A stretch of DNA of 64,000 bases from Paraphoma chrysanthemicola (Eukaryota; Ascomycota; Dothideomycetes; Pleosporales; Phaeosphaeriaceae). Below the pieces are notes generated by a model. That model saw only the letters and a list, made by a program, of their open reading frames with translations, was not told where the DNA came from and did no database searches. Shown here in pieces: positions 1-11,856 of the stretch. The position numbers were made by a program, and so were the translations under genes. Position 1 is the first letter of the stretch; every line of letters begins with the position of its first letter. The stretch is from positions 1,240,001 to 1,304,000 of the forward strand of contig JAGMWG010000012.1 in the NCBI GenBank assembly GCA_020744225.1, read 5' to 3'.

Positions 1-658
1 TCGTGTCGCGATCAACGAGTTTCCGCTTCTTCAAAGTCTGCCTGTCCTGCTGAGTGTTCGCGCCGGGCGATCCCAATTGCCCAGGTGCCGCAGCATTTGG
101 GCGACCAGACAAATGGTGTTGCGCCTTGGAGGCTCTGCTAGCGGCCGGGCCCTTGGGCGCATTCGCAGGAGGGATGTTCGTGGCGCGAGAGGGCTGTGGC
201 TCGTAATCAGCGCTCGAGTTGCTCACAACAGATGGTATTGGTGCTGCTTGCGCATGCTGTCGTTGGGTCGCGGTAGCCTGCGGTTTCGTGCCGTTCGGCT
301 TCGTTGTTACGCGGGTATCATAGCTCTTACTTTTGAGCACAGCAAAGACGTCTTCAACGAACGAGGCAGTATCTACGGCTGTCAGTGACCGAACCCTCCG
401 CGTCCTTGATCGTAAAGAAACTCACGGTCCTGGAGAAAGTCTGCAAGCGATTCTAGGCAATTGATTCTTATGGTTGCCTCGGGCTCGTTTGTCGTAACCA
501 GCGCAACGACGTAATCGGCAAGCACTTCGGCGTCTGCATCAGATCTGTCATTGTTAGCATCACGCTGCAGGGGGGCAACTTGATGGGGCCTACATGGTCT
601 CGAGTTCCGGCAGCAACCATCGCTTGAACATGCCCGAGTCCTCCTCGCGGAGCAACAT
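1..658 (-). CDS. RBM26/27-like CCCH/RRM RNA-binding protein, N-terminal part (partial)
   Basis: The gene reads leftward off the window edge, so only the N-terminus is present. Exons: 594-658, 426-544 and 1-378, separated by introns of 49 and 47 nt with GT-AG ends. The protein begins MLLREEDSGMFKRWLLPELE and continues into SDADAEVLADYVVALV and IRINCLESLADFL. This matches the PWI-like helical domain at the start of RBM26/RBM27 and their fungal homologues, which act in nuclear RNA surveillance and 3'-end processing and carry a CCCH zinc finger and RRMs further on. Those later domains would lie outside the window. After the PWI-like part comes a low-complexity linker rich in Pro, Ala, Gln and Ser with a basic KKRK patch, usual for the family. 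The start was chosen because it lies directly upstream of the conserved helix. The family assignment rests on motif recognition in the first 60 residues. Confidence 0.72.
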
Positions 659-1184
659 GCTGACGCTACGGCGGCCTCATGCGCCACACACATGCGACGA
701 GTTTCAAGGTTGTGTTGGAAAATCGAAGAGTGAGTTGCTGGTCGTTCATATCACGATTGGCTAAGAAAGACAAGCTCCCAGACAATTCGCGTGGCTGCTA
801 GCGCGACATGGATCGCTGGCCCGCGTTCACCTGACCAAGCAGCCCCACCACATTCACCTTGACTAGGTAGCTTGACGTCTGAATCGAAGAGCGATATCAC
901 GTAAACTTGGGAGCAATGCTTGTGTAATATAGTTTGATTTGATCACACTATGCTACACTCTGAACATCTAAGGAATTGGGTCATCATCCGTCTCTTGAGT
1001 CCAAAGCCTCAAGAACCCGACTAAATCATGGGCGCGTCGCCCGAACCGACGTTTTCTTTGCTCTGGGCGTTCAAAGGGGAATCATGCGTATCGTGCACCA
1101 ACCAGTGGCCTCGAGCGAGCCCATGCTTGTCGTTTGCTCCGAATGCGCGAGGGAAGGAAATCTAACACTTTTGCATGCTTTCCT
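659..1184. other. intergenic, no gene seen
   Basis: This is the region between the 5' end of the RBM26-like gene and the 3' end of elongation factor 2, both on the minus strand. It should hold the promoter of the former and the 3' untranslated region of the latter. The short open frames here have no recognisable motif. Confidence 0.6.
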
Positions 1185-4057
1185 TTACAACTTGTCGTAG
1201 TACTGCAAACTGAATTAGCAATTATTTCACTGAGGAGAAATGAACGATGACTTACGTTGCTGACATCTGGCACCTCGATCTTGATGCCCTTGCGTTTCCG
1301 CATATCGGCGACGATCTTTCCGGGAAGGCTGGTGGCGTCGAGTGGCGAGCCACCCTGGAGGACTTGCCAATGGTCGAAGACAAGTTGAGGGAAGGCCTGT
1401 CCGGCGGTGTTTGATCGGAGATCGGCGGTAAAACCGAAGGACTCGTTGACGGGCAGGTAAGCCTTGATGTTGAAGAGAGGAGTGCCAACACGCTGGTTCT
1501 CCTCGAAGACGTGACCACGTCGTCGGGTGAGCACACCGTAGATACCACCCATGGCCTGCTCAGGTACTTGAATCTCGACGAGGTACACGGGCTCCTGCAG
1601 AGCTGGGTTGGCGAGGAGAGCTGCAGCATAGAGCACACGACGAGTGGTGGGGATGATCTGGCCACCACCACGATGGATAGCATCAGCGTGGAGAGTAACA
1701 TCCATGATGTTGAAGCGAACGGAACGCATAGGCTCCTCAGCAACGGGACCTTCCTTGGTGGCCCACTGGAATCCGGAGACGACGGAATCCTTGATTTCGT
1801 TCAGGTACTGAACAGCCTTGGTCTGGTCGACAAGCAAGTTGGCGCCAGTGGTTTCAGGACCGAAGCACCAAATCTTGCGGGCATCAGTGACGTCCCAGCC
1901 GTGCTCATCAGCCAGGATACGGGCGCGAGCCTTGAAATCATCACGGGGGCCGATCTTGCCCTGCTCGATGGCCTGAGCAACCTCCTCATCCAAAGGCTGA
2001 GCAACAACGTACAATCGGTTGTGCTTGTTGGGTGATTTGGACAGAGCAGTGATGCTCGAAGTACCAGTGACAGTCTCACGGTACTGCACGACAGGGTCCG
2101 AGACACGGAGAGGAACACCAGCGTGGTCCTCCTCGAGATCCTTCAAGCAGATCTCCAAGTGCAACTCACCGGCACCGGCGACAACGTGCTCACCGGAGTC
2201 GGAAATAAAAGTCAATACACAAGGGTCAGACTTGGACAGACGCTTGAGTCCTTCAACAAGCTTGGGAAGATCCTGGGCATTCTTGACCTCGACGGAGCGC
2301 TGGACAACAGGTGACACGGAGAACTTCATGACCTTGAGGTTGTGGGCAGTCTCGTTGGTAGTGAGGGTACCAGACTTGAGCAAGAATTGATCGACACCGA
2401 CAAGACCAAGAATGTTGCCGGCGGGGACGTTCTCGATGGGCTCGACGAAACGACCCATCATGAGAATGGTACGCTGGATGGCCTTGATGAACAAGTCCTC
2501 CTTCCTTCCGGGAACGTAGTTGGGACCCTGAATGCGGACCTTGAGACCAGACTTGACAGTACCGGAGAAGACACGGCCGAAAGCGTAGAAACGACCCTTA
2601 TCGGAAGTGGGCACCATCTTGGAAACGTACAACATGAGGGGACCATTGGCATCGCAGTCTCGGATACCAATAGCGTTGACGTCGTCATGGGGACCCTCGT
2701 AGAGAGTCTCCATACGGTACCTCTGCGCAGTGATGGGGGATGGAAGATGAAGAATCATCATCTCAAGGAGAGCATCAGCGGCGGGAAGGAACTTGCGCAT
2801 GACAACTTTGAGGAGCTGCTTGCCCTCGAGGTCCTTCTCCTCACTAGTGAGCTTGACCTCAAGCTTCTCAAGGAGGGTTGGGATCTCGTCGGTCTTGAAG
2901 TTCATAACCACGTTGAAGACGCGGAAGATGGGATCCAAGATGAACTGGTTGAAGGCACGCTCAAGGGCCTTACCCTCGTGAGTGCCAACCTTGGTCCACT
3001 TCTTGGTCTTGGGGTTGAAGTAGCTGTCACCCTTTAGACTGTTAGCATAGAACCGTGATAAAAAGACGTGCCTGCAGAACTTACCCAAAGACGCTCCATC
3101 ATCTTGTTCTTGTCAACACCAAACTTCTTCGCGTACTTGGCAGCGAATTGGCGGATGGTGAAGGCCCAGCCGTGGAGACCGGAGCCGAAGGCAATGGTAC
3201 CCTTCTCGGGGTACACCTGGACATCACCGAGGGTCTTGTCGAAGTAAGTGGCGATGACGACGTTGACAGACTCGATGACACGGGAGAAGTTCTGGTACAG
3301 ATCCTCCTTGGAGACCTGGAGCTCGAGAAGAGCACGGTCGACCTTGTTGATGATGACAACGGGCTTGATACGCTCACCGAGCGCCTGACGGAGGACGGTC
3401 TCGGTTTGGACGCACACACCTTCAATGGTGTCGACGACGACAAGGGCACCATCGGTGACACGGAGGGCAGCGGTGACCTCAGATGAGAAATCAACGTGAC
3501 CGGGCGAGTCGATCAAGTTGATCAAAAAGTCGTTCTTATCGGTCTTGACGGGAATGTCCTTCAAGTCCTCGGGGTCGTTTAGCTGAGCGTACAGCGAGAT
3601 GGCAGTGGACTTGATGGTCACACCACGCTCCTGCTCATCGGCTCGGGTATCGGTGAAACGGGCTGATCCAGCCTTTGCGGCGGAAATGATACCAGCGCGC
3701 TGGACGAGGGAGTCGGTGAGGGTAGACTTGCCGTGGTCGACTATAGCGGGGTATGTCAGCCATCGCGCCCGCACCGTTGCGGGGCATCAGTATATCTTAC
3801 CGTGGGCAATGACGGACATGTTACGGATGTTCGCCGGGTTGTCCATGAGACCACGGATCTAATTGCGCTGTCAGCATCCATCGTGCGGGTATACCTGTAT
3901 ATCGAGCGGTGGCGTGCGATGTGTGTGCGGAACGTACCTCCTCGACCGTGAAGCTGCCATAATGTTAGCGGTGTGTTCAATCGACAGTCATGTATCCACT
4001 GTGATGCCCAGAAAACATGAGGGCGACGGCAGCGCGCGGGGCGACTTACTTGACCAT
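1185..4057 (-). CDS. EFT2: translation elongation factor 2 (eEF2)
   Basis: Cytosolic GTPase that drives ribosome translocation. Six exons: 4050-4057, 3938-3953, 3801-3858, 3085-3740, 1256-3031 and 1185-1202, giving 843 residues, the normal length. Introns cluster at the 5' end, and the last five codons (YYDKL) sit on an 18-nt exon. The start MVNFTVEEIRGLMDNPANI is typical. The P-loop reads AHVDHGKSTLTDS, with one intron falling inside the AHV codons. Switch 1 holds FTDTRADEQERG, and DSPGHVDF and NKVD follow. The diphthamide site LHADAIHRGGGQ is intact, its histidine falling at residue 699, the same number as in yeast. The C-terminus RKRKGIKIEVPDVSNYYDKL is standard. The long open frames on the opposite strand are shadows of its strong codon bias. 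Identification is secure; the symbol follows yeast naming. Confidence 0.97.
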
Positions 4058-5201
4058 ATTGGCGGTGTTGTTCTGTTCTCTTTACGAAAATTTGGTGGTG
4101 CTTGTTTATTACCCCGCACGGAGAGGCGGCGGACTCGGGTTGCTGAACGCGAGGTTGAGCAGGTGTCTCTGGCGTAGGCGACGCTCAGAGGCAGACGGAG
4201 TCGTTCAGTTGATTGAGCCTTTGAGGCGGCGTCTGGGTGAGGAGGATGGAAGCTGCGACGGAGAGGTTTTCAAGTTGGCAGGTGCTGCCCCGCCTCGCTA
4301 AACTCACTAGCCTGTTTTGAGTGGCGCGGCTTCGAGCTGCCACAAAACGGCCGTATTCTCCGCCCTTTGCACCACACATCGTATTTCACGGCGAGCCTGG
4401 CTCACTTATGTGCTGAATCATTGATGCAATGACTCCTGCTACGCTTGATCGCCTGCCCGGAACTCCACGGTTGCCCGCAGTGCTGCAGCCCAACGCATGC
4501 AATTGGGTCTCATGTGGGTGAGCAAGGGACCCGAAAGTAACATCCCCTCGATACCGGCCTCACAACCCTGGTCGTTACTGTGGATCGTCGTGGATTGGGC
4601 ACACTCCCTACAGTACATGATGTGGTGTCATGGCTGTGTGCATCAAGCTTCAACATCTCAAGGTCGAGCATCCATGCATCATCACCACTATTGTCCCTGT
4701 GGCCAAGTTGGCGAGGTGTGACTCGACAGTGTTTGTGCTTGATCAGTCTCTTTGCGGCTAGAGGGCGGCAAGTAGCTTTGAAATCAAAAGTGAATGCCTG
4801 GGGCACGACTTGAAGAATGCTTTTACTGCATTGCTTGGGTGCACTCATGTTCGATCCATTTTCTTAACTCCGCTATCTCCGCTCATGTGCGTACTTTTGA
4901 CCTAGCTAAGCGTGGAGTGGAGAGAGTTGTAAATATCAGATAGATGATCTTGTCGGCTGCATTTTGATGGAATCCATTTCTCAAGACCATGCCAAAGCAC
5001 AGCAACGTAGCTTCGATGAAGTAGATGTATAGATAGATGAGAAACCCAAGAGACTTTTTTCCATGAGACCTCCCAGCCGTACGGAATGGTATCGTTGGAA
5101 CCATAGCAATGAAAACCTCAAACGCCGCCCATGCAGTCAAATGGCGCATAGATCAAGGCTATAGTAGACACTGCTACTCAGATGAAGAGCCATTATATCA
5201 G
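4058..5201. other. intergenic, eEF2 promoter side and La 3' side
   Basis: About 1.1 kb lies between eEF2 (reading away to the left) and the stop codon of the La gene. It must contain the strong eEF2 promoter and leader. Open frames on both strands are short and show no family resemblance. I see no RNA gene or repeat. Confidence 0.55.
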
Positions 5202-6734
5202 CTACTCATCTTCCTTGATCTCCAGCTTGCCCTTCTTTGGGCTTTCAGCGCGCTCCTCACCGTCAGCCTTGCGCTTCTTGGACGCTGCGATCTCAGCATC
5301 AGTGCGCGTATCCTTGACTACTGGCACTCCATGACCATCACGCTCGACCTCCTTGCGTTCCTCCTCATTGCGGCTGCTGCGGTCATCCTTGCCCTTCTGG
5401 AAGCGGTCGCGGCGGTTGTTCCAGTCGCGGCTGTCAACCGAGTCTCGCGAAGCACTGCGGTCACGTCGTCGGCGAGGAGAGCGGTCGTCGCGACGAGATC
5501 GGTTGTTGTCACGATCACGGCGGTCGTTGCCACCACGACCACCACGTCCTCCGCGACCACGTCCACGGCCCCTGCCTCGGCCTCCCTCACGATCGCCACC
5601 TCGGCTTCGGTACCCGTTGGACTCGTGCTTGCTGTTCTCGAAGTCGGGTTCAATGCCTTTCTCTTCGCACTTCTTGACAATGTACTCTTTCTTGCTCATG
5701 ATGGTGAGTTCATTGTCGTTGAACTTGGGCTTGGGGTCGAGGGCGAGGAACTGCTTCTGCGAGTCTTCGTTGTCAAACTCAACAAAGACGCTGCCCTTCC
5801 AGGAACCTGATTCGTCACGACGCTTGCGTACCATGACGGAGCCGTAGGGGCGGAAGAAGGCTTCAAGCGCGATCTGGCCGGCGCCCTCCTCGTTGCCAAA
5901 GTCTTTAGCGTAGACGCTGGTCTCAAGGCGGTTAGAAGAGGACCTCTTCAGGCGGTAGAACAGCTCCTGGGTAGAAGGCTTCCTCTCCTCGTCGGCATCC
6001 TCGGTGGGAACGTCAAGAGGCTCCTTGCGCTTGACAGCCTCCTTGCCGGTTCCGCTGTACTCCCCGTCATCTACGACGATGAGATCTTTGCTCTCTCGCA
6101 GAGCATTGACGACAGCCGAGTAAGGTTGGAAGCGGCGCATGCGCTTGAAGTCGGCGATGTGCTTGATTGAAACAGGGCGGTTCTTGGGTCCACCGAGCTC
6201 CATGAAAAGATGCTCGTCCGTGACCAAGTTCTGCGTCGAAAAGTAGAACTCGACCTGGCGGGATTAGACAATGGATGGTGATAAGATTCACATAGGAGCT
6301 TACTTGGTTGCGGATCTCGACCGGATCGTCGGTCTCGGGCAGGTTGTCGAACTCGTCATTGCGCCTGCTTCTGGGGAGTTAGATTTAAGTCTATCGCATA
6401 GTGCAAATGGGGCGCACCTTTTGTTCTGGAAGTTGCCCCGACCACGGCCTCGGCCCCGGCCTCCGCCACGGCGGTCACTGTGGTCGCGACCATTGCGCCC
6501 GTGGTTGCGCTCGCCGCGGCGCTCATCCTTGTCGTCAGACTTGCCATTGAGCGTCCACTTTTCTTCGCCAGCGTCCTCAGTCTTGCTCTTTGACTCGCCG
6601 TCGCCGCTGGGCTTGTCGTCGCTCTTCCCAGCGCTCTCTGTGGGCTGCACTTCTGGGTTTGCGCCGGAGCTCTCATTCTTGGAGACCTCGGCGGGGTTGG
6701 TGGCTGCCGCAGCAGCAGTTTCGGTGTCGGCCAT
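5202..6734 (-). CDS. LHP1: La protein (La motif + RRM, RGG-rich tail)
   Basis: La binds the 3' oligo-U of new RNA polymerase III transcripts and chaperones tRNA precursors in the nucleus. Three exons (6418-6734, 6304-6364, 5202-6254) encode 476 residues. Residues 1-105 are an acidic, Ser/Lys-rich leader ending in an RGRGRGRG stretch. The La winged-helix motif follows at about 108-195, with VEFYFSTQNL, TDEHLF and RPVSIKHIADFKRM. An RRM spans about 239-318 (SVYAKDFG, GSVFVEFDN). The tail is rich in Arg, Gly and Asp and ends in a Lys-rich patch and acidic residues. Two RG-rich segments, one on each side of the folded part, are more than yeast Lhp1 carries. Start: first Met in a good context after an in-frame upstream stretch lacking similarity. 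It is divergent from the uS4m gene 262 bp away. Confidence 0.9.
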
Positions 6735-6996
6735 AGCTGAGATATGTGCCGTTATGGTCGCGAGTTGGGCACGAATGTGTTGGAGTACCTGGCGACAAAA
6801 ACAGTCGAGGTGCTCGAGGTGGTTGGTGAGAAAAGTGGCAGGTGAGTGAGCTTTCAGAGCTCTCACTTAGCGGATTTTCAGCGATTTTGGAGCAGCGGAA
6901 GAGGCCCGTGCGTTGGATAGAAAGTGTGCACGCCGCCCGTGATATTGTCGGCGGACTCACAATAGCACCAGTCATCGCCCACAGGCTGCCTTCACC
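6735..6996. promoter_or_regulatory. short bidirectional promoter, La / uS4m
   Basis: Only 262 bp separate the start codons of the divergent La gene and the mitochondrial ribosomal protein gene, so both promoters must share this interval. I see no clear TATA box. Confidence 0.55.
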
Positions 6997-8287
6997 ATGC
7001 CGCGGAAAAAGCCGAGGTTTCATTCGCTCAAGAAGCTGGTATGCTTGGGCGTACATACGAGCAAGGGCGCCGCTGACATGTGCATAGAACGTCCGCCAGG
7101 ACTGGTCTCGGTGGTCACTTTATTCGCTTTCGCAGCAGCGTGCACCCAATGTCACCACCAAGACGTACTTCCAGCAGAAATGGGCGGCCAAGGCGAGCAC
7201 GCGAGCATATCACGGCGAGCAGCTGCGGGAGAAGAAGTGGAAGCGCCAGTTCAAGCGGAACCTGCCTGCCGTGGTACCCATGGAACACAAGTACCTGGCA
7301 CGCAATGACGGCTCAGAGCAGGCTGCCGGGCGCGGCATGGGCGCAGACACGCAGGAGCAGAAGAGGACGCCGCCAATGACGCCGTACATGCAGATGACAT
7401 ACTATCCGCTCGAACGGCGACTCGACACCGCCATCTTCCGCGCCCTGTTCGCGAGCAGCGTGAGGCAGGCGAGGCAATTCGTCGTCCATGGCCTGGTCCA
7501 CGTCAATGGCAAGAAGATGATATACCCGGGCTATCAGCTCAACCCAGGCGACATGTTCCAGGTCGAGCCGTCGTCGGTCATGTTCGCAACCGGCGCCCCG
7601 AAGACTCGCTCCTCGCTCGCCCGCCGCATCACGAGAGAGAAGGCTGCCGCCCGTGCAGAAGCCCGTGAGCAGAACCCACCGCGGCCGCCGCCAAAGACCA
7701 CGTCAGTCGAGAGCACACGCGACGAGCCCACGCCCACCGAGCTCAAGAAGCATATGCAAGCTTTGATTGAGCAGGTCGACGAGCTACTAGAAGAAGATGT
7801 GAAGGCCAAGGACAAGCAAAAGTTCCGCGCTTTCAGACAAAGTGTCAAGAAGGCAATCGGCTTGTGGAAAACGGCAAACCCGGAGACCATCTCCACCCTC
7901 GACACACAATTTGAATTTCTGAAGACACAGATCGCCGAGCGCTCTGCGACATCGTCGAAAGACACTTCAACCGTAGAGCCACTGATCTCCGAGGAAGACC
8001 AAGCCAAACTGCGCGAGGCTTTTGAGAAGTTGCGGCTGGAGACTGAACACACAAGTGCCTGGAACCCCAAGCGCAACAACGCCGCCCCGTACGCCACACC
8101 ATGGCGGCCGCGAGACTACATGAGTGCATTTGCCTTCATACCAAGATACCTGGAGGTGAATCAGAACGTTTGCGCGGCAGTTTACTTGCGGCATCCGGTC
8201 GCGCGGCCGGGGCTAGCAGAAGTGCCAACACCGTTCCATATAGAGACAGGACAACTGGCTTTCAATTGGTACTTGAGGAGGCGGTAA
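6997..8287 (+). CDS. NAM9: mitochondrial small-subunit ribosomal protein uS4m
   Basis: Component of the mitochondrial 37S ribosomal subunit. Two exons, 6997-7038 and 7088-8287, with a 49-nt intron, give 413 residues. The N-terminus MPRKKPRFHSLKKL joins NVRQDWSRWSLYSLS, and TKTYFQQKWAAK and TRAYHGEQ follow; both are typical of fungal Nam9. The S4 RNA-binding domain is at about 124-185 (RRLDTAIFRALFASSVRQAR, VHVNGKKM, YQLNPGDMFQVEP). A charged helical insertion follows. The C-terminus contains the conserved block ending LAFNWYLRRR, including the proline-rich DYMSAFAFIPRYLEVN part. A long insertion between the S4 domain and the C-terminal block is usual in filamentous fungi. The first exon is needed, since the second alone has no good start. 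Confidence 0.9.
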
Positions 8288-8989
8288 AGTAAGAGGTGGA
8301 GTCTTGCCGACGACGCTGGTTGGAGCGATATATCGGCATGTATCATATGTAGACATGGAAAATGTTGCAATGTACACTACTGTGCTTCTCCGCGCTTTCA
8401 ACAACTGTACAGACAGATAACAAGATATGCATATGATTGACGCCTCGCTTGATATTACAGGCTGCAATCTCAAGTCTCTAGCACGCCTTTCCGTTTCCAG
8501 ACGCAAACCGCCTATGTATGTGCTGTAACATTGAAACCAGATCAGAAACGAAAAGCGCTGCCCCAGTCAGTCGCGAAACGCCATCCCTCAACCCATAAGG
8601 AGATGTTCATACAAGGAGGAGAAATATTAATTTGCGAAGCCCCCTTCTTCGCTGGACGAGTAGGTCGTCGTCCCATGGCTGGTCGCCAGAACAAATGTAT
8701 AGTGGAAACATGGAGCTTGAAATGCAGGTATGCATGCAGAAACCATGACTCAAACGCCAGGAGCGGGAACAGCAATAACAATGCTGTTGCAAGTAGAATC
8801 GCCATAAGCGAGCGCTTTGTGTGCGTCAAACATCAAGGGCTCGAAAGCCGGAGCGAAGGTGCTGTGCATCTTCGATATCGTGTCGTACTAAGTACGAGCG
8901 TAGCAGGCGTGTGAGACCAAGAGACGGTAGCCGGTGTGTATGTTGAAGAAGTATCAGAATGTGCCATCACGGCACGAAATTCTGGTGCT
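8288..8989. other. intergenic between converging genes
   Basis: Seven hundred bases between the 3' ends of two converging genes. The small open frames seen on both strands lack motifs. Nothing else is visible. Confidence 0.6.
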
Positions 8990-10920
8990 TCAATCCTCGT
9001 CACTTTCTTCCTCGCAAGTCATGATACTTTGCGGGTATCGCAACGTCTCGGCGCTCGGTCGCGGGCTGACATCGACAACACTACTATCTGGAGTCCAGTG
9101 TGAAGTCGCCTCAGATGTCGTTGATGAAGTGTACTGCCTGAAGCCATTGGCGACAATCTCCGACATATCAACGTCGGAATCGTAGTTGGGTGGCTCGCTG
9201 GGCGGGTCCGATCGGTAGCTGGGTAAGCTATCTGTTCGCGAAAGTGGCCGTGATGGGATCTCGGGGACAGACGATGGTGGGTATGTAGAGGCAACGGTCG
9301 GGGAGTACGGCGCCGCGGGATGGGAAGCGCGATGGCAGGTACATGGTGCGTGTCCGATGACCCTACCTTCCTCTGCATCTCTTACGAGGTCGTTCACTAC
9401 ATCATGTGCAGCCCTCAGTTGCCGGATTTCCTCCTGCATCGCATCTTCAAGAACGCCCTCCTGCTCTTGGATGAGGGCGCGCTTTTCCTCGTAATCGGCG
9501 ATACGTTCCTGGTCTTTTCGCCAGTTGCCACGCCACCAACTGTGCCAAGCATGTCTGCGAGCTGCGCGGCGGTAAGCTCGGACAGTGTCACGTTCTTCTC
9601 GAGCGGCCGCTCGCTCAGTGCGAGTCCGTAGGCTGCTACACTTGTGGCGAATGACGGCAACAAGGCAGCCGCAGCACAGGAGGCTCAAGGTAACTTCGAG
9701 GGCGACTATGTAAGGGGAGACTTTGGTCGGCCGAGGCGGCAGTTCACTATTACTTGTCGGAGCCTCATAGGGTTGGGAGGTCGTCGACTCGATTTCAACA
9801 TGTCCGCCAAACTTCTGATAGGCATTGCCATGCGCTTGCGCATATGTGTCCAGGTCTTCAGGGCGGCCCATGTCTTCAGAGTGATGGTAATGTTCACTGG
9901 TCTTGAATCGTATAATAGCGATTTTCCAAGCGCCGTGAGCTTTGTGGGCGACAGCCTTTATGATGCAGGCAACACCGTCACAATTGTTGACTTCCTCAGT
10001 CAGGCTCTGTGCGTCTTGCCGCAGCTGCGAATTAATGTGTTCTTTCTTGAGCGCAATCAGCCGCTGAAGCTCACGTAGGTCGACACGTAAAGCTTGGAGC
10101 TCGCGGATGTCGTCCTCTAATGACTTCTCGGCGGACTGGTCGGCCTCGGAAGTTGTTGTCTCGTTGATGAAAACAAGACGAAGGTGCGTGGGAGGTTCGC
10201 GCCAGGACTGTGCGACTTGTGCGTCACTTGCGGAAGGATCAGGCACAGATTCGAGACGGAGCAAAGAAGGCGGCGAGGTCTGTTGTTTGAAGGAGACTGT
10301 GAAACCAGACGGGATGCTCAGGGCTTTGCCGTCAATGGCTTTGATGTTGACTGTCAGAACCTGGGCAGCTTCGTCCGTCTCCTCGTTGCCGTGAAGACAG
10401 GCCGAATTCCATTCAAGATCCAGTTGGCGCTGAAGAGACCATTCATTCTGTTGGAGGTCGGTAGTGCCAGTGTATGAGCCAGATCCTGTAGCGAAGTCAC
10501 CGATCCACTCTTGAGGCAGATTGACTCCATTCAGCGTGATGTTAGAGGAACCACAAGCTTCGTCCTGGGCATGACTTTTGAAGCTCAAGATCTGTGGAGG
10601 AGTGAGCAAGGACGTCACTATTTTAGGTGCCTGAAGTGGGCCTTACGAGTGACTCGTCATCCTGGTCCGTGTGATCGTGCGAGCCAAGACAGCCTCTGCA
10701 GGGGACACTGAAGGTAGCTTGCGCGTAGTTTTGTTGAAGGTCTAAGAAGGTTCAGCAGATGCCTAGTGATGGCGAAGTGGACTTCTTTATAAAGGTGGAG
10801 CATACCGTAGTGCAACAGCCTGTTCTCAGCTCGAGCGACATGGCGACTCGGGACTGCGGCGGCAAGCAGAGGTGTAACCCACGCCGCACACGAGAGAAGC
10901 TTGTTCTTCAAGGACCGCAT
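8990..10920 (-). CDS. cysteine-containing single-pass membrane protein, unknown function
   Basis: I do not recognise a named family. Three exons (10806-10920, 10647-10741, 8990-10591) give 603 residues. Residues 1-25 form a signal peptide (basic start, hydrophobic SCAAWVTPLLAAAV). The ectodomain, about 26-362, has paired cysteines (FSVPCRGCLG, DEACGSSN, NNCDGVACI), a DDESLILSFKS segment and an acidic coiled-coil stretch near 226-256. One transmembrane helix lies at about 363-386 (YIVALEVTLSLLCCGCLVAV). It is followed by basic residues and a long cytoplasmic part with an Arg/Glu-rich coiled coil (about 391-440) and a Ser/Pro-rich tail. Topology is therefore type I: outside N-terminus, inside C-terminus. 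The layout resembles a cell-surface sensor or adhesin, but no catalytic or binding motif supports that. The splice choices are supported by continuous phase and by retention of the CRGC motif. Confidence 0.75.
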
Positions 10921-11856
10921 GGCTCAGCAGAAACACGCAAGCGAAAGAAACAAAACAGCAGCAAGCAAAGAGCGGCCCAACTACGGAAACGCGCAAAAAG
11001 AGCGACGTCCGAGTGGAAATGTGACAGCTGGTATCTCCAAATCGCAGGAATTAGGCACCAGGAAGGGCGCTGGTGTTTAAGGGCGGCCTGCGGCGGGGAC
11101 TTCTCAGGCCGCGTGGCTGCGGTCAGCGTGGCTTAGACGTCCGGTCACAGTTCAGCTCCATGCATAAAATGCACCGTGATGAAACACTGAAACACTGCAA
11201 TACGAGTAGATGTGCAAAAGATGGCATGCAAAGTTTCGACTGAGGCTTCGTGATGGCATGTCTGGCGCGTGCGATGGAGGCCATCTGGCAGGACCGTTAG
11301 TTTCGAAGTGCTTCCATTGTCGCTGGTCGCCTGAACATCAGCATGCAGGACCAGTGATCTTTGGCAACTGCGTGTAGATGGATGTAGCACCTTGTCTTCT
11401 CTCTTGCTAGACGCGATCAGTTCTCCAAGCAGCTTGTTACACAGACATTACAGTGCCCTTTTCGCCCCCGTAGCATCAACCACAGTCAGTCGTAGCAGGG
11501 CTCAAGCAACTAGGCTCATGCATCAAAAGAGTTGTTCGAGCACAGCAATTGAGTGACGGATGCGTCATTCAGTCTGACTCTATGTACAATTCCTGCTCGG
11601 AAGGCAAGTGAAGTGAGCATCTCTTGGTACCTACACAGTAGTCAGTCTGTACCTGCAGAAGGGCACGTGCCAAGGCGTCCGAGCTCCTGGTCGATTCGCG
11701 ATGCGTGGAGCGAGAACACTTCCCACTTGACACCATTTGCCCTCACATGCTACTAGCTGACAACAGGCTCGCTATTTCTGTCAATCACGCGCGACGCACT
11801 CACCTCGGGGATTCTGTTAGCATCGCTCGCAGCGAACTCCAAGGGCGCGATACACC
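10921..11856. other. intergenic, divergent promoters
   Basis: About 0.9 kb separates the divergent membrane-protein gene and LSM4. No open frame in it looks coding. It should hold both promoters. Confidence 0.55.

Noticed and set aside
2342..3037. 231-codon open frame on the plus strand inside eEF2
   Set aside because: It lies opposite highly biased eEF2 codons and shows no motif; a codon-bias shadow.
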